This document shows, piece after piece, positions 44,698 through 52,674 of a stretch of 64,000 bases of DNA. Position numbers and translations under genes: made by a program. The notes beneath the pieces were generated by a model, which saw nothing but the letters and a program-made list of their open reading frames with translations, was not told where the DNA came from and searched no databases. How positions within the stretch are numbered: position 1 is the first letter of the stretch; each line of letters opens with the position of its first letter. The stretch comes from GCA-2684655 sp045105235 (GTDB taxonomy: Bacteria; Planctomycetota; UBA1135; UBA2386), in assembly GCA_045105235.1 (NCBI GenBank), contig JBGCDH010000032.1:195988-259987 (forward strand). The letters are read 5' to 3'.

Positions 44698-46791
44698 ATG
44701 CGCGTTTTGCCATCCATGCGGTCGTTCTTGGCGTCCCTGTTCGCCCTGGTGCTGTTTGCCTGCCCGGCGGCGGCGACCTGGTCGATTGTCATTGTCGATT
44801 TGGCGACCGGGGAAGTAGCGATCGGCATCGCGACGTGCCTGACGGGATTCGATCTGCGGCCTAGCACCGTGGTGGTCGTGCCCGGTTACGGCGTCGCTGC
44901 GGCGCAGTCGTTTGTCGGCCCGATTTCGCTGCGTGAGCTCGTTCGCGACGGCTTTCTCAACGGCGAGACCGCGCAGCAGATTCTGGCGCAGCTGGCGGCC
45001 GCCGATCCGAGCCACCAGTCGCGGCAGTATGGCATCGTCAGCATGACCGGCGGCGAGGCAACGTTTACGGGCGCCGGTGCCGGCGGCTTCGCCAATGGCA
45101 TCACGGGCCAGGTCGGCACCTTGCGCTACGCCATCCAGGGCAACGTGATCACGGGCCAGCCGGTTCTGGATCAAGCTGAGCTGGCGATCCAGAACACGGT
45201 CGGCACGCTCGGCGACAAGCTGATGGCGGCGATGGAAGCCGCGCGCAGCATGGGCGGCGACGGACGCTGTTCTTGCTCGCCCGCCAACCCGCCGGGCTGC
45301 GGCTCGCCGCCGGCCTCGTTCAACAAGTCGGCTCACATCGGCCTGATGATCGTCAGTCGTCCGAGCGATGTCGACGCGCCGTGCAACGGCGGTCTCGGCT
45401 GTGGTGCCGGCGACTACTGGATGGATCTGAACGTGGCCAACCAGTCCGCTGGCGCAACCGATCCGGTCGTGCAGCTGCAGGCGCTCTACCAAACCTGGAA
45501 GCAGAACCAGCTGGGGCGGCCCGACCACTTTGAGTCGGTCGTGACCCTGAGCGCGCCAAGTTTGCGCGCCAATGGCCAGGATACGGTCATGGTCAACGTC
45601 GATTTGCGCGACGCGGCCGGAACTTCGGTCGGCAATTTGCTACCGCTCGATGTGGCGCTTGCCGGCAACAGCACGGTATCGAACGTCGAGTTCGGCCCGG
45701 TTGTCGCGCTGGCGAACGGCACCTACGAGTTTGCGATGCGGGGCAACCTGGATGCCGGCGTTGCCGTGCTCGACATCGGTGCGACCGATAGCTTTGGTCG
45801 CGTGGGGCTGTGGCCGCGGCCGACCGTGACCGTTGAGGATGTCTTTGGCGCATGTGGCGCGGGGGCCGTTCCCGATGGCGCCGGCGGCGTTCAGGACGTG
45901 CTGACGGTCAACGGCACGGCCGGCACGAATCGCACCGTGGAAGTTGGCTTCTCGCAACCCTTCACCCTGTCCCTGGATGCGCCGCAGGGCGCGCCCGGAC
46001 CGTTTCCGGTCGGCATGTTCGCGCTCTGGCTGCACGCGGGGATCCCGTTGCCCGCGGCCAATCTGCCGATCGGCGGCCCGGCGAACACTCTGTGCTTCAC
46101 GCCCGATCTACTGCTGCCCGGCGCGCCGACGGCTTTGGTCGCCGATTCGTTCGGGCTCGGCGGTGCGATTTCGGCTGGACCAGCCCCGTGGAATCTCGCG
46201 ATCCCTGGCCTGCCGGTTGTTCTCGACGCGGGGCTTCAGGGCGTGATGGTGGTCGATGGTCAAGGAACGATCGCGGCCACCAACGCCGTGCTGCTGCGCC
46301 TCCGCGCGCTGCCGGCTCCGGTGCTCGACGCCGTCGATCCGCGTTCGCCGACGGCCGGCCAGCTGGTCACGGTTACGGGAAGCGACTTCTTCCAAGGGCT
46401 GGTCGCCACCGTGGACGGAGTGCAGCTGCCGATCACGCTGGTGTCGCCGACTCAGGCCACGTTCGTTGCGCCTGCGAACCTCGCTTGCGATGCGCAGCTC
46501 GAACTCGGCAACCCGGGCGGCGCGTCGTCGCAGACGCCACTCAACCCGACGCCGCTGGTAACCAGCCTGCCGATCACGTCCGGGTCGTCGGCGGGCGGCG
46601 GCACGTTCTTTGTCATCGGGCAGTTCCTGGAAGGGGCGACCGTGACCATCGGTGGCGCGCCGCTCAACGTCACCACCCAGTCCGCGACGGTTGTCGTCGG
46701 CTCGGTGCCGCCCGGCACGCCCGGAGCTGCCACCGTGGTCGTGTCGAATCCGACCGGCTGCCAGGCGACCGCCACCTACACCTATCTATGA
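44698..46791 (+). CDS. DUF1028 Ntn-hydrolase-like protein with IPT/TIG domains
   Basis: 697 aa. Signal peptide, then DUF1028 (about 27-310) opening TWSIVIVDLATGEVAIGIAT; if cut after AAA, the N-terminal residue of the mature protein would be Thr27, the nucleophile position in this Ntn-fold family. A Cys-rich insert (GRCSCSPANPPGCGSPP) is present. The remaining domains are beta-rich, with two IPT/TIG-like modules at the end (VLDAVDPRSPTAGQLVTVTG; VTSLPITSGSSAGGGTFFVI). Secreted. The last four bases overlap the start of the 43-residue frame. Catalytic activity is not proven for the family. Confidence 0.85.
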   Translation: MRVLPSMRSFLASLFALVLFACPAAATWSIVIVDLATGEVAIGIATCLTGFDLRPSTVVVVPGYGVAAAQSFVGPISLRELVRDGFLNGETAQQILAQLAAADPSHQSRQYGIVSMTGGEATFTGAGAGGFANGITGQVGTLRYAIQGNVITGQPVLDQAELAIQNTVGTLGDKLMAAMEAARSMGGDGRCSCSPANPPGCGSPPASFNKSAHIGLMIVSRPSDVDAPCNGGLGCGAGDYWMDLNVANQSAGATDPVVQLQALYQTWKQNQLGRPDHFESVVTLSAPSLRANGQDTVMVNVDLRDAAGTSVGNLLPLDVALAGNSTVSNVEFGPVVALANGTYEFAMRGNLDAGVAVLDIGATDSFGRVGLWPRPTVTVEDVFGACGAGAVPDGAGGVQDVLTVNGTAGTNRTVEVGFSQPFTLSLDAPQGAPGPFPVGMFALWLHAGIPLPAANLPIGGPANTLCFTPDLLLPGAPTALVADSFGLGGAISAGPAPWNLAIPGLPVVLDAGLQGVMVVDGQGTIAATNAVLLRLRALPAPVLDAVDPRSPTAGQLVTVTGSDFFQGLVATVDGVQLPITLVSPTQATFVAPANLACDAQLELGNPGGASSQTPLNPTPLVTSLPITSGSSAGGGTFFVIGQFLEGATVTIGGAPLNVTTQSATVVVGSVPPGTPGAATVVVSNPTGCQATATYTYL

Positions 46792-46919
46792 GCGAGAGCA
46801 TTGCTAGAGATGCGCAGCCGGCGATTCAGCGCCTGCGCTACAGCATCTCGCTAGGAGGGCTGGAGCTGTGCGTGCTCGCGGCCCTGGTCATGAGCTGGGT
46901 GTCCGCGATGGGATTGTGA
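46788..46919 (+). CDS. 43-residue membrane protein (possible small protein)
   Basis: ATG 46788 overlaps the DUF1028 stop (ATGA) and the TGA at 46917-46919 overlaps the GTG of the next gene (GTGA). The product begins MSESIARDAQPAIQRLRYSI and has one membrane helix (ELCVLAALVMSWVSAMGL). Tight overlaps on both sides support translation. An alternative is that this is the N-terminal part of the next protein, separated by a single-base frame change; see findings. Not recognised. Confidence 0.5.
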   Translation: MSESIARDAQPAIQRLRYSISLGGLELCVLAALVMSWVSAMGL

Positions 46920-47467
46920 TCACGGCATGGGGCGATCCCGCTCCGATGCTAGATCTGGAACTTGGCCATCCCTGGGGAAGACTCGGGGAATCGGTCGCCA
47001 CAGGCGTTCACGGATTTGGCAGCGAGCACGGTGGGGCTGGCGTGCGCATCCTGCAAGGCGGTGCTGTTGTGCGTCTCGACGACATCGCCTCGCATTGGAA
47101 CTGGACGGTGTGCGCACTCGGGCTCGGCACGCTGCTTTGCTACATCTTCAGTTTGCATCTGATCGATCGAGCCCTGCGCAACACGCGCTCGGATCGTGCG
47201 TTTGGCAAGCTTGCGCGACGCTGTCGGTGGATTGGCATCTGGCTGGCGCTGAGCTTCGTTGTCGATTGCGTGCGCGTCGGCATCCTGTCGTCGATGGCCG
47301 ACTCGGTCGTCATCGACGGCGTCAAGCTTGATGCCGCCATCTGGAAGAACGAGCTCCACGGCTGGGCCCTTTTCCTCTCGCTGTGTGCGTTTGCGGCTGT
47401 CGCCGTCGCTCGCTATGGGCCAAGCCTCGAAGTGGCGACGCCTCGGCCGGCGCGCGAAGCGAGCTAG
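46916..47467 (+). CDS. Small multi-pass membrane protein, unknown
   Basis: 183 aa from GTG 46916. An N-terminal stretch without a clear signal (VITAWGDPAPMLDLELGHPW), then three hydrophobic helices (WNWTVCALGLGTLLCYIF, GIWLALSFVVDCVRVGIL, ALFLSLCAFAAVAVARYG) with a charged cytoplasmic loop between. No family recognised. Its stop TAG is the CTAG terminus of repeat copy B. Third gene of a coupled series with DUF1028 and the 43-residue frame. Confidence 0.65.
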   Translation: MITAWGDPAPMLDLELGHPWGRLGESVATGVHGFGSEHGGAGVRILQGGAVVRLDDIASHWNWTVCALGLGTLLCYIFSLHLIDRALRNTRSDRAFGKLARRCRWIGIWLALSFVVDCVRVGILSSMADSVVIDGVKLDAAIWKNELHGWALFLSLCAFAAVAVARYGPSLEVATPRPAREAS

Positions 47468-47645
47468 TGTCGTGCATCTGATATGGGAGCATTCTGCGGG
47501 CGCGAAGGCGCCCGTCACGGCGTTGCAGTTCCTCGACAGGCAGGTTCCTCGGCAGACCGTATGGAGCATGCATTCGTCGTAGCGCCTTGCGACGAACGCC
47601 ATCGCATCCCGGATCATCCCCCGTCTACCAGATGCACGACACTAG
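47464..47645. repeat. Repeat element copy B (182 bp) between the membrane protein and the DNA methyltransferase gene
   Basis: Starts and ends with CTAG. Perfect 17-bp terminal inverted repeats CTAGTGTCGTGCATCTG (47464-47480) and CAGATGCACGACACTAG (47629-47645). Two internal hairpins: CGGGCGC/GCGCCCG with GAAG loop (47497-47514), and a 12-bp-stem hairpin (47570-47581 with 47588-47599, one mismatch and one G-T pair). The first CTAG supplies the stop of the rightward membrane protein, the last that of the leftward methyltransferase gene. Copy B is inverted relative to copy C. Confidence 0.9.
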
Positions 47646-49471
47646 CGCCGCTCGACGTCGCGGACCGCAGCGAGCCATCGCGCCGGGCGGCGCGCTGCTG
47701 CGGGCAGCGACCGCTCGATGCGCCAAAAGCCCTTGGCAAACGGCTCGGCGCGGGTGATCCAAGCCACGTCGTCGGTGCTCAGGCCAAACGCATCGCCGGT
47801 CAGCGTGTCGATGCGGGTTGCGAGTCGCTGGCGTTCGTCGAGATCGGTGGCGGGCAAGGCCTGCCTGCACCAGCCTTCTTGTTGGGCCAGCTGCCATAGC
47901 CCGTGGGTCCAGGGCGCCGTCGCGCAGAGGCGTAGCGCGCATTCGGCGAGTTCGGCTTCGGCCCTGGCGCTCGGTCGCGGCAGCACGCATTCGCTCAGGA
48001 TAAAGCGGTTGAGGTTGGTGCCGACCAAGCGCATGCGCAGCGCATAGTCAAACGGCAGCGACGACAGCATGGCGCAGCGAGCGGCGAGCTGTCGCATCGA
48101 GAGCTGCGCTTTCGCGGTAGACGTCAAGATGCCAAGCGAGTTGCCGCATGGCACGTCTGGCAGCAGGCACGCGATGGCGGTGCGTTCGTTGGTCGAGTTG
48201 CTGAGCGCGCGCAGCGCAATGCGCGCGTGCGGGCGCTCGCCGGTTCTGGCTTGCCACGCGGCGCTGTCGACCAGGTAGAGCGGCCGCAGTTCGTCGGTTG
48301 CCTTCGGGGAACGCCATCGCGTGCTGTGCCCGGTGCCGCCGGCATGGGCGCCAGCATTGCCATCGAGGTCGTAGACCATGGCGCCTTGCCGAAGTGCCAG
48401 CAGGTCCGGCTTGCCCTCGCAGCGCCAGCTGCCGTCGCCATGGTGTCGATAGCCGCCAGCTTCCGCCTCGTCGCGAAGCGCAAACGCCGCGCGGTCCGAC
48501 GTCATGTTGTAGTCGCCCTGGCGCCAGTCCAAGTCTTGGAGCATGGGCGCGCTTGCTTCGCGCATACGCGCCAGGACGTCGAGGTCGCGGGCGCTTTCGA
48601 TTTCGACAAAGGCGCCGGATCTAGGGCTGAGCTGCGTCAGCAGGGAGCGATCGTAGCGAGTGGATACGGGCTTCTCGCAGGCCCACTGCGCCACGCTGGT
48701 GCGGCCGAATGCGACCTGCACGTGCCGGGTGCACGCCCCCTTGGTTGCGATGACGACGCCGAATCGGTAGCGGCTGTCGATGTCGAACACCCGCTGCCGA
48801 TTCTCGAAGCCAAACAGCCACTGCCAGCTGCATGTGTCGAGCAGGATGCGACGCAGGGGCTCGGCTTCACGGTCGAACCAAAGACTCGCCGGCGCGATGA
48901 AGCCGAGGCGGCCGCCGTCGCGAAGCAGCTCGATGCTGCGTTCGAGGAAGAGCCGGTAGGTGTAGAGCTTGCCGTTGCCCTGATAGCGGAAGCGTTGCCG
49001 CAGCGCGCGCGTTTGTTCGCGGGTGTGGCCGTGGCCCTGCAGCGTTTCCCACGGCGGATTGGCCAGCACGCAATCGAACGAGCCTGCCGCGAGTTCGTGA
49101 AGGCCGTCGCCGCAGTGCAGTTCACCGGCGATCCCGCGTCTCTCCAGCGTTTGGCGCAGTAGCTCGACGGTCTGCTGGTCGCGATCCATGCCAACTAGCG
49201 TGGCCGCTTTTGTCTGCGCGCCGGCGAGCACCGCGGCCGCGGCCACCAGAAACGAGCCAGCGCCGGCGGCTGGATCCACGATGCGTAGCGTTCTCGAAGG
49301 GGCTAGGTCGCCCTGCCGCGCGCCAAGGAGAGGTGCGAGCGTGCGTTGCGCGGTCGCCAGCGCGAGGTTGGCAGGGGTAAACCAAACGCCACCCTGTTTG
49401 CGCTGCTGATGTGGCAGCGCGCGCTCGTAGCGCGTCGCGTCGTCGTCGGGTCCGCGGCTAGTGTCGTGCAT
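47642..49471 (-). CDS. N6-adenine DNA methyltransferase (type IIG/Eco57I-like, apparently orphan)
   Basis: 609 aa. Opens MHDTSRGPDD and has the family entry motif RKQGGVWFTPANLALAT (about 25). SAM motif I is VDPAAGAGSFLVAA (about 65) and catalytic motif IV is LANPPWETLQG (about 137), typical of gamma-class adenine methyltransferases of the type I/IIG group. A C-terminal half of about 300 residues is the probable target-recognition region. No nuclease domain or neighbouring endonuclease gene is seen. The start codon ATG is inside the terminal repeat of copy C and the TAG stop is the CTAG of copy B, so the whole reading frame spans exactly between two facing repeats. Modification target unknown. 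Confidence 0.9.
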   Translation of the reverse strand: MHDTSRGPDDDATRYERALPHQQRKQGGVWFTPANLALATAQRTLAPLLGARQGDLAPSRTLRIVDPAAGAGSFLVAAAAVLAGAQTKAATLVGMDRDQQTVELLRQTLERRGIAGELHCGDGLHELAAGSFDCVLANPPWETLQGHGHTREQTRALRQRFRYQGNGKLYTYRLFLERSIELLRDGGRLGFIAPASLWFDREAEPLRRILLDTCSWQWLFGFENRQRVFDIDSRYRFGVVIATKGACTRHVQVAFGRTSVAQWACEKPVSTRYDRSLLTQLSPRSGAFVEIESARDLDVLARMREASAPMLQDLDWRQGDYNMTSDRAAFALRDEAEAGGYRHHGDGSWRCEGKPDLLALRQGAMVYDLDGNAGAHAGGTGHSTRWRSPKATDELRPLYLVDSAAWQARTGERPHARIALRALSNSTNERTAIACLLPDVPCGNSLGILTSTAKAQLSMRQLAARCAMLSSLPFDYALRMRLVGTNLNRFILSECVLPRPSARAEAELAECALRLCATAPWTHGLWQLAQQEGWCRQALPATDLDERQRLATRIDTLTGDAFGLSTDDVAWITRAEPFAKGFWRIERSLPAAARRPARWLAAVRDVERR

Positions 49472-49660
49472 CTGGTAGACGGAGAATGATCCGGGATGCG
49501 AAGGCGCTCGTCGCAAGGCGCTGCGACGAACGCGTGTTCCCTACTTCTTGTCGAGAGGCCTTTCTGCCGAGAAGCCTTCCTGTCGAGGAGCAGCAACGCC
49601 GTGACGGGCGTCTTCGCGCCCGCAGAATGCCCCCGATGTCGGATGCACTACACGAGATAG
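49458..49660. repeat. Repeat element copy C (about 203 bp), inverted relative to copy B
   Basis: The left end (49458-49474) is identical to the 17-bp terminal repeat of copy B and the next bases (GTAGACGG) also match its right end read in reverse. Its hairpin is GCGCTCGTCGCA (49504-49515) with TGCGACGAACGC (49522-49533), one mismatch, loop AGGCGC. A second stem at about 49603-49622 (CGGGCGT/GCGCCCG) corresponds to the second hairpin of copy B. The right end is degenerate (GATGCACTACACGAGATAG), so the exact boundary is uncertain. It carries the start codon of the methyltransferase gene. Confidence 0.85.
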
Positions 49661-49689
49661 CGACGATTTTGGCATCGACGAAGTGGGCG

Positions 49690-50901
49690 TTAGCCGACCG
49701 AGACGGCCTGGTAGCCGGCTTCCTGCAGGCGGAACACGATGCGCTGCACGTGCTCGGCGCCGCGCGTTTCCATCGTTACGTGCAGTTCGGCCTCGCGCGG
49801 TGCGACGTCGTTGAACAGGCGGTGGTGCTCGATATCGACCACGTCGGCGCCGGCGCCACCGATCAGCTGCGTCACGCGCGACAGCACGCCCGGAACATCG
49901 TGGATCGGCACGATCAGCTTCGCGATCTTGCCGTCGCGCTTGAGCCCGCGCAGCAGCACCGTCGACAGCAAGCGGCGATCGATGTTGCCGCCGCATAGCA
50001 CGGCTGCAACTTTGCGGTTCTCGAAGAGCTGTGCGTGGCGCAGCAGTGCGGCATAGCCCGCGGCGCCGGCTCCCTCGGCCACGAGCTTTTGCTGCGACGC
50101 GAGCAGCTGCACGGCTTCTTCGAGATCTGTCTCGCTGACCAGCAGCACATCGTCCAGGCGATCGCGCAGCAGCTCGATGGGCAGCTTGCCCGGCATCTTG
50201 ACCGCGATGCCGTCGGCGATGGTGTGCGTGTTGGGGCGCGGCATCGGCTGGCCCTGCAGCGCGGCGTGCATCGACGGGCAGCCTTCGGTTTGCACGCCAA
50301 AGATGCGGATGCCCGGCTTGATGTGCTTGGCCCATACGGCCATGCCGGCACAGAGTCCGCCGCCGCCGATCGGAACTACGAGGGTGTCGATCTCCGGCTG
50401 GTCGTCGAGCAGCTCGCGCGCTGTGGTGCCTTGCCCGGCCACGATGTGCGGGTCGTCATAGGGGTGCACAAACGTCAAGCCTCGTGCGTCGGCGATCTCG
50501 AGCGCATGGTCGGCGCTCTCGGCCAGCGACTCGCCGTGCAGGACGACTTCGGCGCCGTGGCCCTCGGTGCGTTCGACCTTGGCGAAGGGGGTCGTCAGCG
50601 GCATGACGATCGTCGCCGGCAGCCCGAGCCGGCTCGCATGGTGCGCAACGCCCTGTGCGTGGTTGCCGGCCGAGGCCGCAATGACGCCCGGCGGCGGCGT
50701 CGTTTGGTTGGCCAGCGCCGTCAGCTTGTAGCAGCTGCCCCGATCCTTGAACGATCCGGTGTACTGGAGGTTTTCCAGTTTGAGCCAGAGGTCCGTGCCG
50801 AGCGGTTCTCCCAGGCGCGGAGCCGGCACGGTTGGGGTGTGCACGACATGTGGCCGGATGGCTTCGTGGGCGCGTTCGATGTCCGAGGGCGTGACAGTCA
50901 T
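49690..50901 (-). CDS. ilvA: Threonine ammonia-lyase (catabolic-type, ACT domain)
   Basis: 403 aa. PLP-dependent fold type II enzyme that deaminates threonine (or serine) to 2-oxobutanoate. PLP-Lys is in YTGSFKDRGSCYK (about residue 52), followed by AASAGNHAQGVAHHA and the Gly loop VPIGGGGLCAGM. A single C-terminal ACT domain begins near residue 330 (LIVPIHDVPGVLSRVTQLIG), the arrangement of the short ACT-containing dehydratases (TIGR01127) rather than long biosynthetic IlvA with two ACT-like domains, so tdcB-like naming is also possible. Convergent side is repeat copy C; the start is 36 bases from the divergent DUF1294 gene. Confidence 0.9.
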   Translation of the reverse strand: MTVTPSDIERAHEAIRPHVVHTPTVPAPRLGEPLGTDLWLKLENLQYTGSFKDRGSCYKLTALANQTTPPPGVIAASAGNHAQGVAHHASRLGLPATIVMPLTTPFAKVERTEGHGAEVVLHGESLAESADHALEIADARGLTFVHPYDDPHIVAGQGTTARELLDDQPEIDTLVVPIGGGGLCAGMAVWAKHIKPGIRIFGVQTEGCPSMHAALQGQPMPRPNTHTIADGIAVKMPGKLPIELLRDRLDDVLLVSETDLEEAVQLLASQQKLVAEGAGAAGYAALLRHAQLFENRKVAAVLCGGNIDRRLLSTVLLRGLKRDGKIAKLIVPIHDVPGVLSRVTQLIGGAGADVVDIEHHRLFNDVAPREAELHVTMETRGAEHVQRIVFRLQEAGYQAVSVG

Positions 50902-50937
50902 TGCGTTCGCAGCCTACTCGGCTCTTAGTATGAACGC

Positions 50938-51219
50938 ATGCTGTTGTGGACTTGGGTTGCGGTGATCGCGTGGAACGTGCTGACGATGTGCGTCTACGGC
51001 TGGGACAAGTGGCGGGCGGGCAAGCAGGGGGCGCGGCGTGTGCCGGAGCGAAACCTGCTGCTTTTGCTGTTCGCGTGCGGCCCGGTCGGCGCCTGGGTCG
51101 GCATGCAGTGGTTTCGCCACAAGACCAAGAAGCAGCCCTTTGGCCGCTGGGCGATGCTCTGGACCGTCGTCAATCCGCTGTGGCTGATCGTCTACTGGAC
51201 GATCACCGAGCTTGCCTGA
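50938..51219 (+). CDS. DUF1294 small membrane protein
   Basis: 93 aa. Matches DUF1294: MLLWTWVAVIAWNVLTMCVY is the first helix, then YGWDKWRAGKQGARRVPERN with the family DK-x-A-basic pattern, a second hydrophobic segment (LLLLLFACGPVGAWVGM), FRHKTKKQPF, and a closing helix WAMLWTVVNPLWLIVYW. Family function unknown. Only 36 bases separate it from the start of the dehydratase gene on the other strand. Confidence 0.9.
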   Translation: MLLWTWVAVIAWNVLTMCVYGWDKWRAGKQGARRVPERNLLLLLFACGPVGAWVGMQWFRHKTKKQPFGRWAMLWTVVNPLWLIVYWTITELA

Positions 51220-51255
51220 TTGCGGTGAGCCTGACGAGCCTGAGCCTGATCGCGA

Positions 51256-52461
51256 CTACAGCAGCAGGCGCAGCTTGGCCGCTCGGCGCGCGCCGAACAG
51301 ACGCTTTTCCTGCATGGCGCGGCGCATCACCAGTCGAATCGACGGGATGGCGTCGTCGGTGAACAGGATGAAGACCTGCTGCGAAAACTCGAGGCGCTTC
51401 ATGAAGTGCCAGCCGTACTGCGACTCGACGACGTCGGTCGTGACCTGGCCGTCGCGCATGGCCCACGCTGCACGGCAGAGCTGTGCGGGCAAGCGGTCGT
51501 CGAAGCGGCGCACGCCGTAGAGCTTGCCCCCGTCTTGCGCCGTCTTGGTGTCGTCTGAGTAGCGTCGCACCAAATCTTCGAAGTTGGAGCCATCGGGGCG
51601 AAGCTGTGCCTGGATTTCGGCTACGCGAGCGTTGGCGCGCGCCATGCCTTCGGTATTGAGCAGCAGCCCGGTGCCGCTGTCGCGGTGCTGCACGAGCAGG
51701 TGCTCGACCGTGACCTGGCCGCCGAAGTAGCGCGCATTGTCGTTGAAGAAGTCGCGCAGCTGCTTGCGGTTGTAGTCGCCCTTTTCGATGAGGTCGAGCA
51801 TGCCCTGCAGCTCGGCGCCGAGGCCGCGACGCAGCTGAAAGTCTCGCAGCAGGCGGTCGACGGCCTTCTGGCTCGGGGCGGGACGCCCGCGCAGGCGCTG
51901 CTGTTCGATGTATGCGCCCAGGAAGCCTTCGAAGCTGGACTTCAGCGACGCGCTCTGGGCCTTCTCGAGCTCGACCGGGTCGATGTAGTCGTCGCCAACA
52001 GCTTGCTGCAGCGCCTGAAGATCGGCGAACTGGCGCACCCATGGTGCCATCAAGTCCGATCGCAGGTAGCGCTGGAAGGCCGGCGCCGAGCGCACCAGCT
52101 TGCGAAAATCTGGGTAGTGCCGCGTCTCGATGTGCGCCAGCAAGTCTTCGAGCGTCAGCGTCTGCGAACCCACAACGGCGATCGCCTTTTGTTTGTCCCG
52201 CGGATAGCGGAGCGCGACGAAGTGCGGTTCGGTGCGCGGCAGGCCCGCCGCGCCGCGGGTGGCGCGGGGCACGATGGGCGACGATTTGCTGGCCGCTGCC
52301 GCGCCTTCCATACCGGCGGAAGCCGCGGCCGTGGGGTCGGATGCTGCTTCTTTCGCTTGTCCCTGGGCGGCAGGCTCCTGGGCCCGAGCGGCCAGTGGCA
52401 GCGCCAGGGCGGCGGCGATGGCAAGGGAGCTGGGCAGAAGCTTGCGGGTTATCATCTTCAT
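51256..52461 (-). CDS. Exported peptidyl-prolyl isomerase (SurA/PpiC-type)
   Basis: 401 aa. Sec signal peptide (SLAIAAALALPLAARAQ). After an Ala/Ser-rich linker comes a SurA_N-like helical region (about 85-240, including TLTLEDLLAHIETRHYPDFR). A parvulin PPIase domain follows: VTVEHLLVQHRD (about 250), FEDLVRRYSDDTKTAQDGGK, and ESQYGWHFMKRLEFSQ. It is probably a periplasmic folding factor for outer-membrane proteins. Start 52461 (MKMITRKLLPSS) or 52455. The Arg/Lys-rich C-terminal tail (RRAMQEKRLFGARRAAKLRL) is unusual. Confidence 0.87.
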   Translation of the reverse strand: MKMITRKLLPSSLAIAAALALPLAARAQEPAAQGQAKEAASDPTAAASAGMEGAAAASKSSPIVPRATRGAAGLPRTEPHFVALRYPRDKQKAIAVVGSQTLTLEDLLAHIETRHYPDFRKLVRSAPAFQRYLRSDLMAPWVRQFADLQALQQAVGDDYIDPVELEKAQSASLKSSFEGFLGAYIEQQRLRGRPAPSQKAVDRLLRDFQLRRGLGAELQGMLDLIEKGDYNRKQLRDFFNDNARYFGGQVTVEHLLVQHRDSGTGLLLNTEGMARANARVAEIQAQLRPDGSNFEDLVRRYSDDTKTAQDGGKLYGVRRFDDRLPAQLCRAAWAMRDGQVTTDVVESQYGWHFMKRLEFSQQVFILFTDDAIPSIRLVMRRAMQEKRLFGARRAAKLRLLL

Positions 52462-52674
52462 CGCGGGCGTATAGAGGTCTTGGCGTGCTGGGTCACACCC
52501 TTCGCTCGACAGCATACCTCACACCTGCCGAGGAGCCGCCGCTTGGCTTGCAGCGTGCCCTCGGGATGCCCGGAGTGAGACGCTGTGCAAACATGCCTTC
52601 CGGAGGGGCCGCGGGTGCTGTCGATCACAGCGGATCTCCTCGGTTCCTTGCAGAAGACTCCGCCCGACAGTTCC

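Noticed and set aside
47464..49660. Reading the two facing repeats as an insertion sequence with transposase
   Set aside because: The enclosed gene is a methyltransferase; no DDE, HUH or serine recombinase motif was found.
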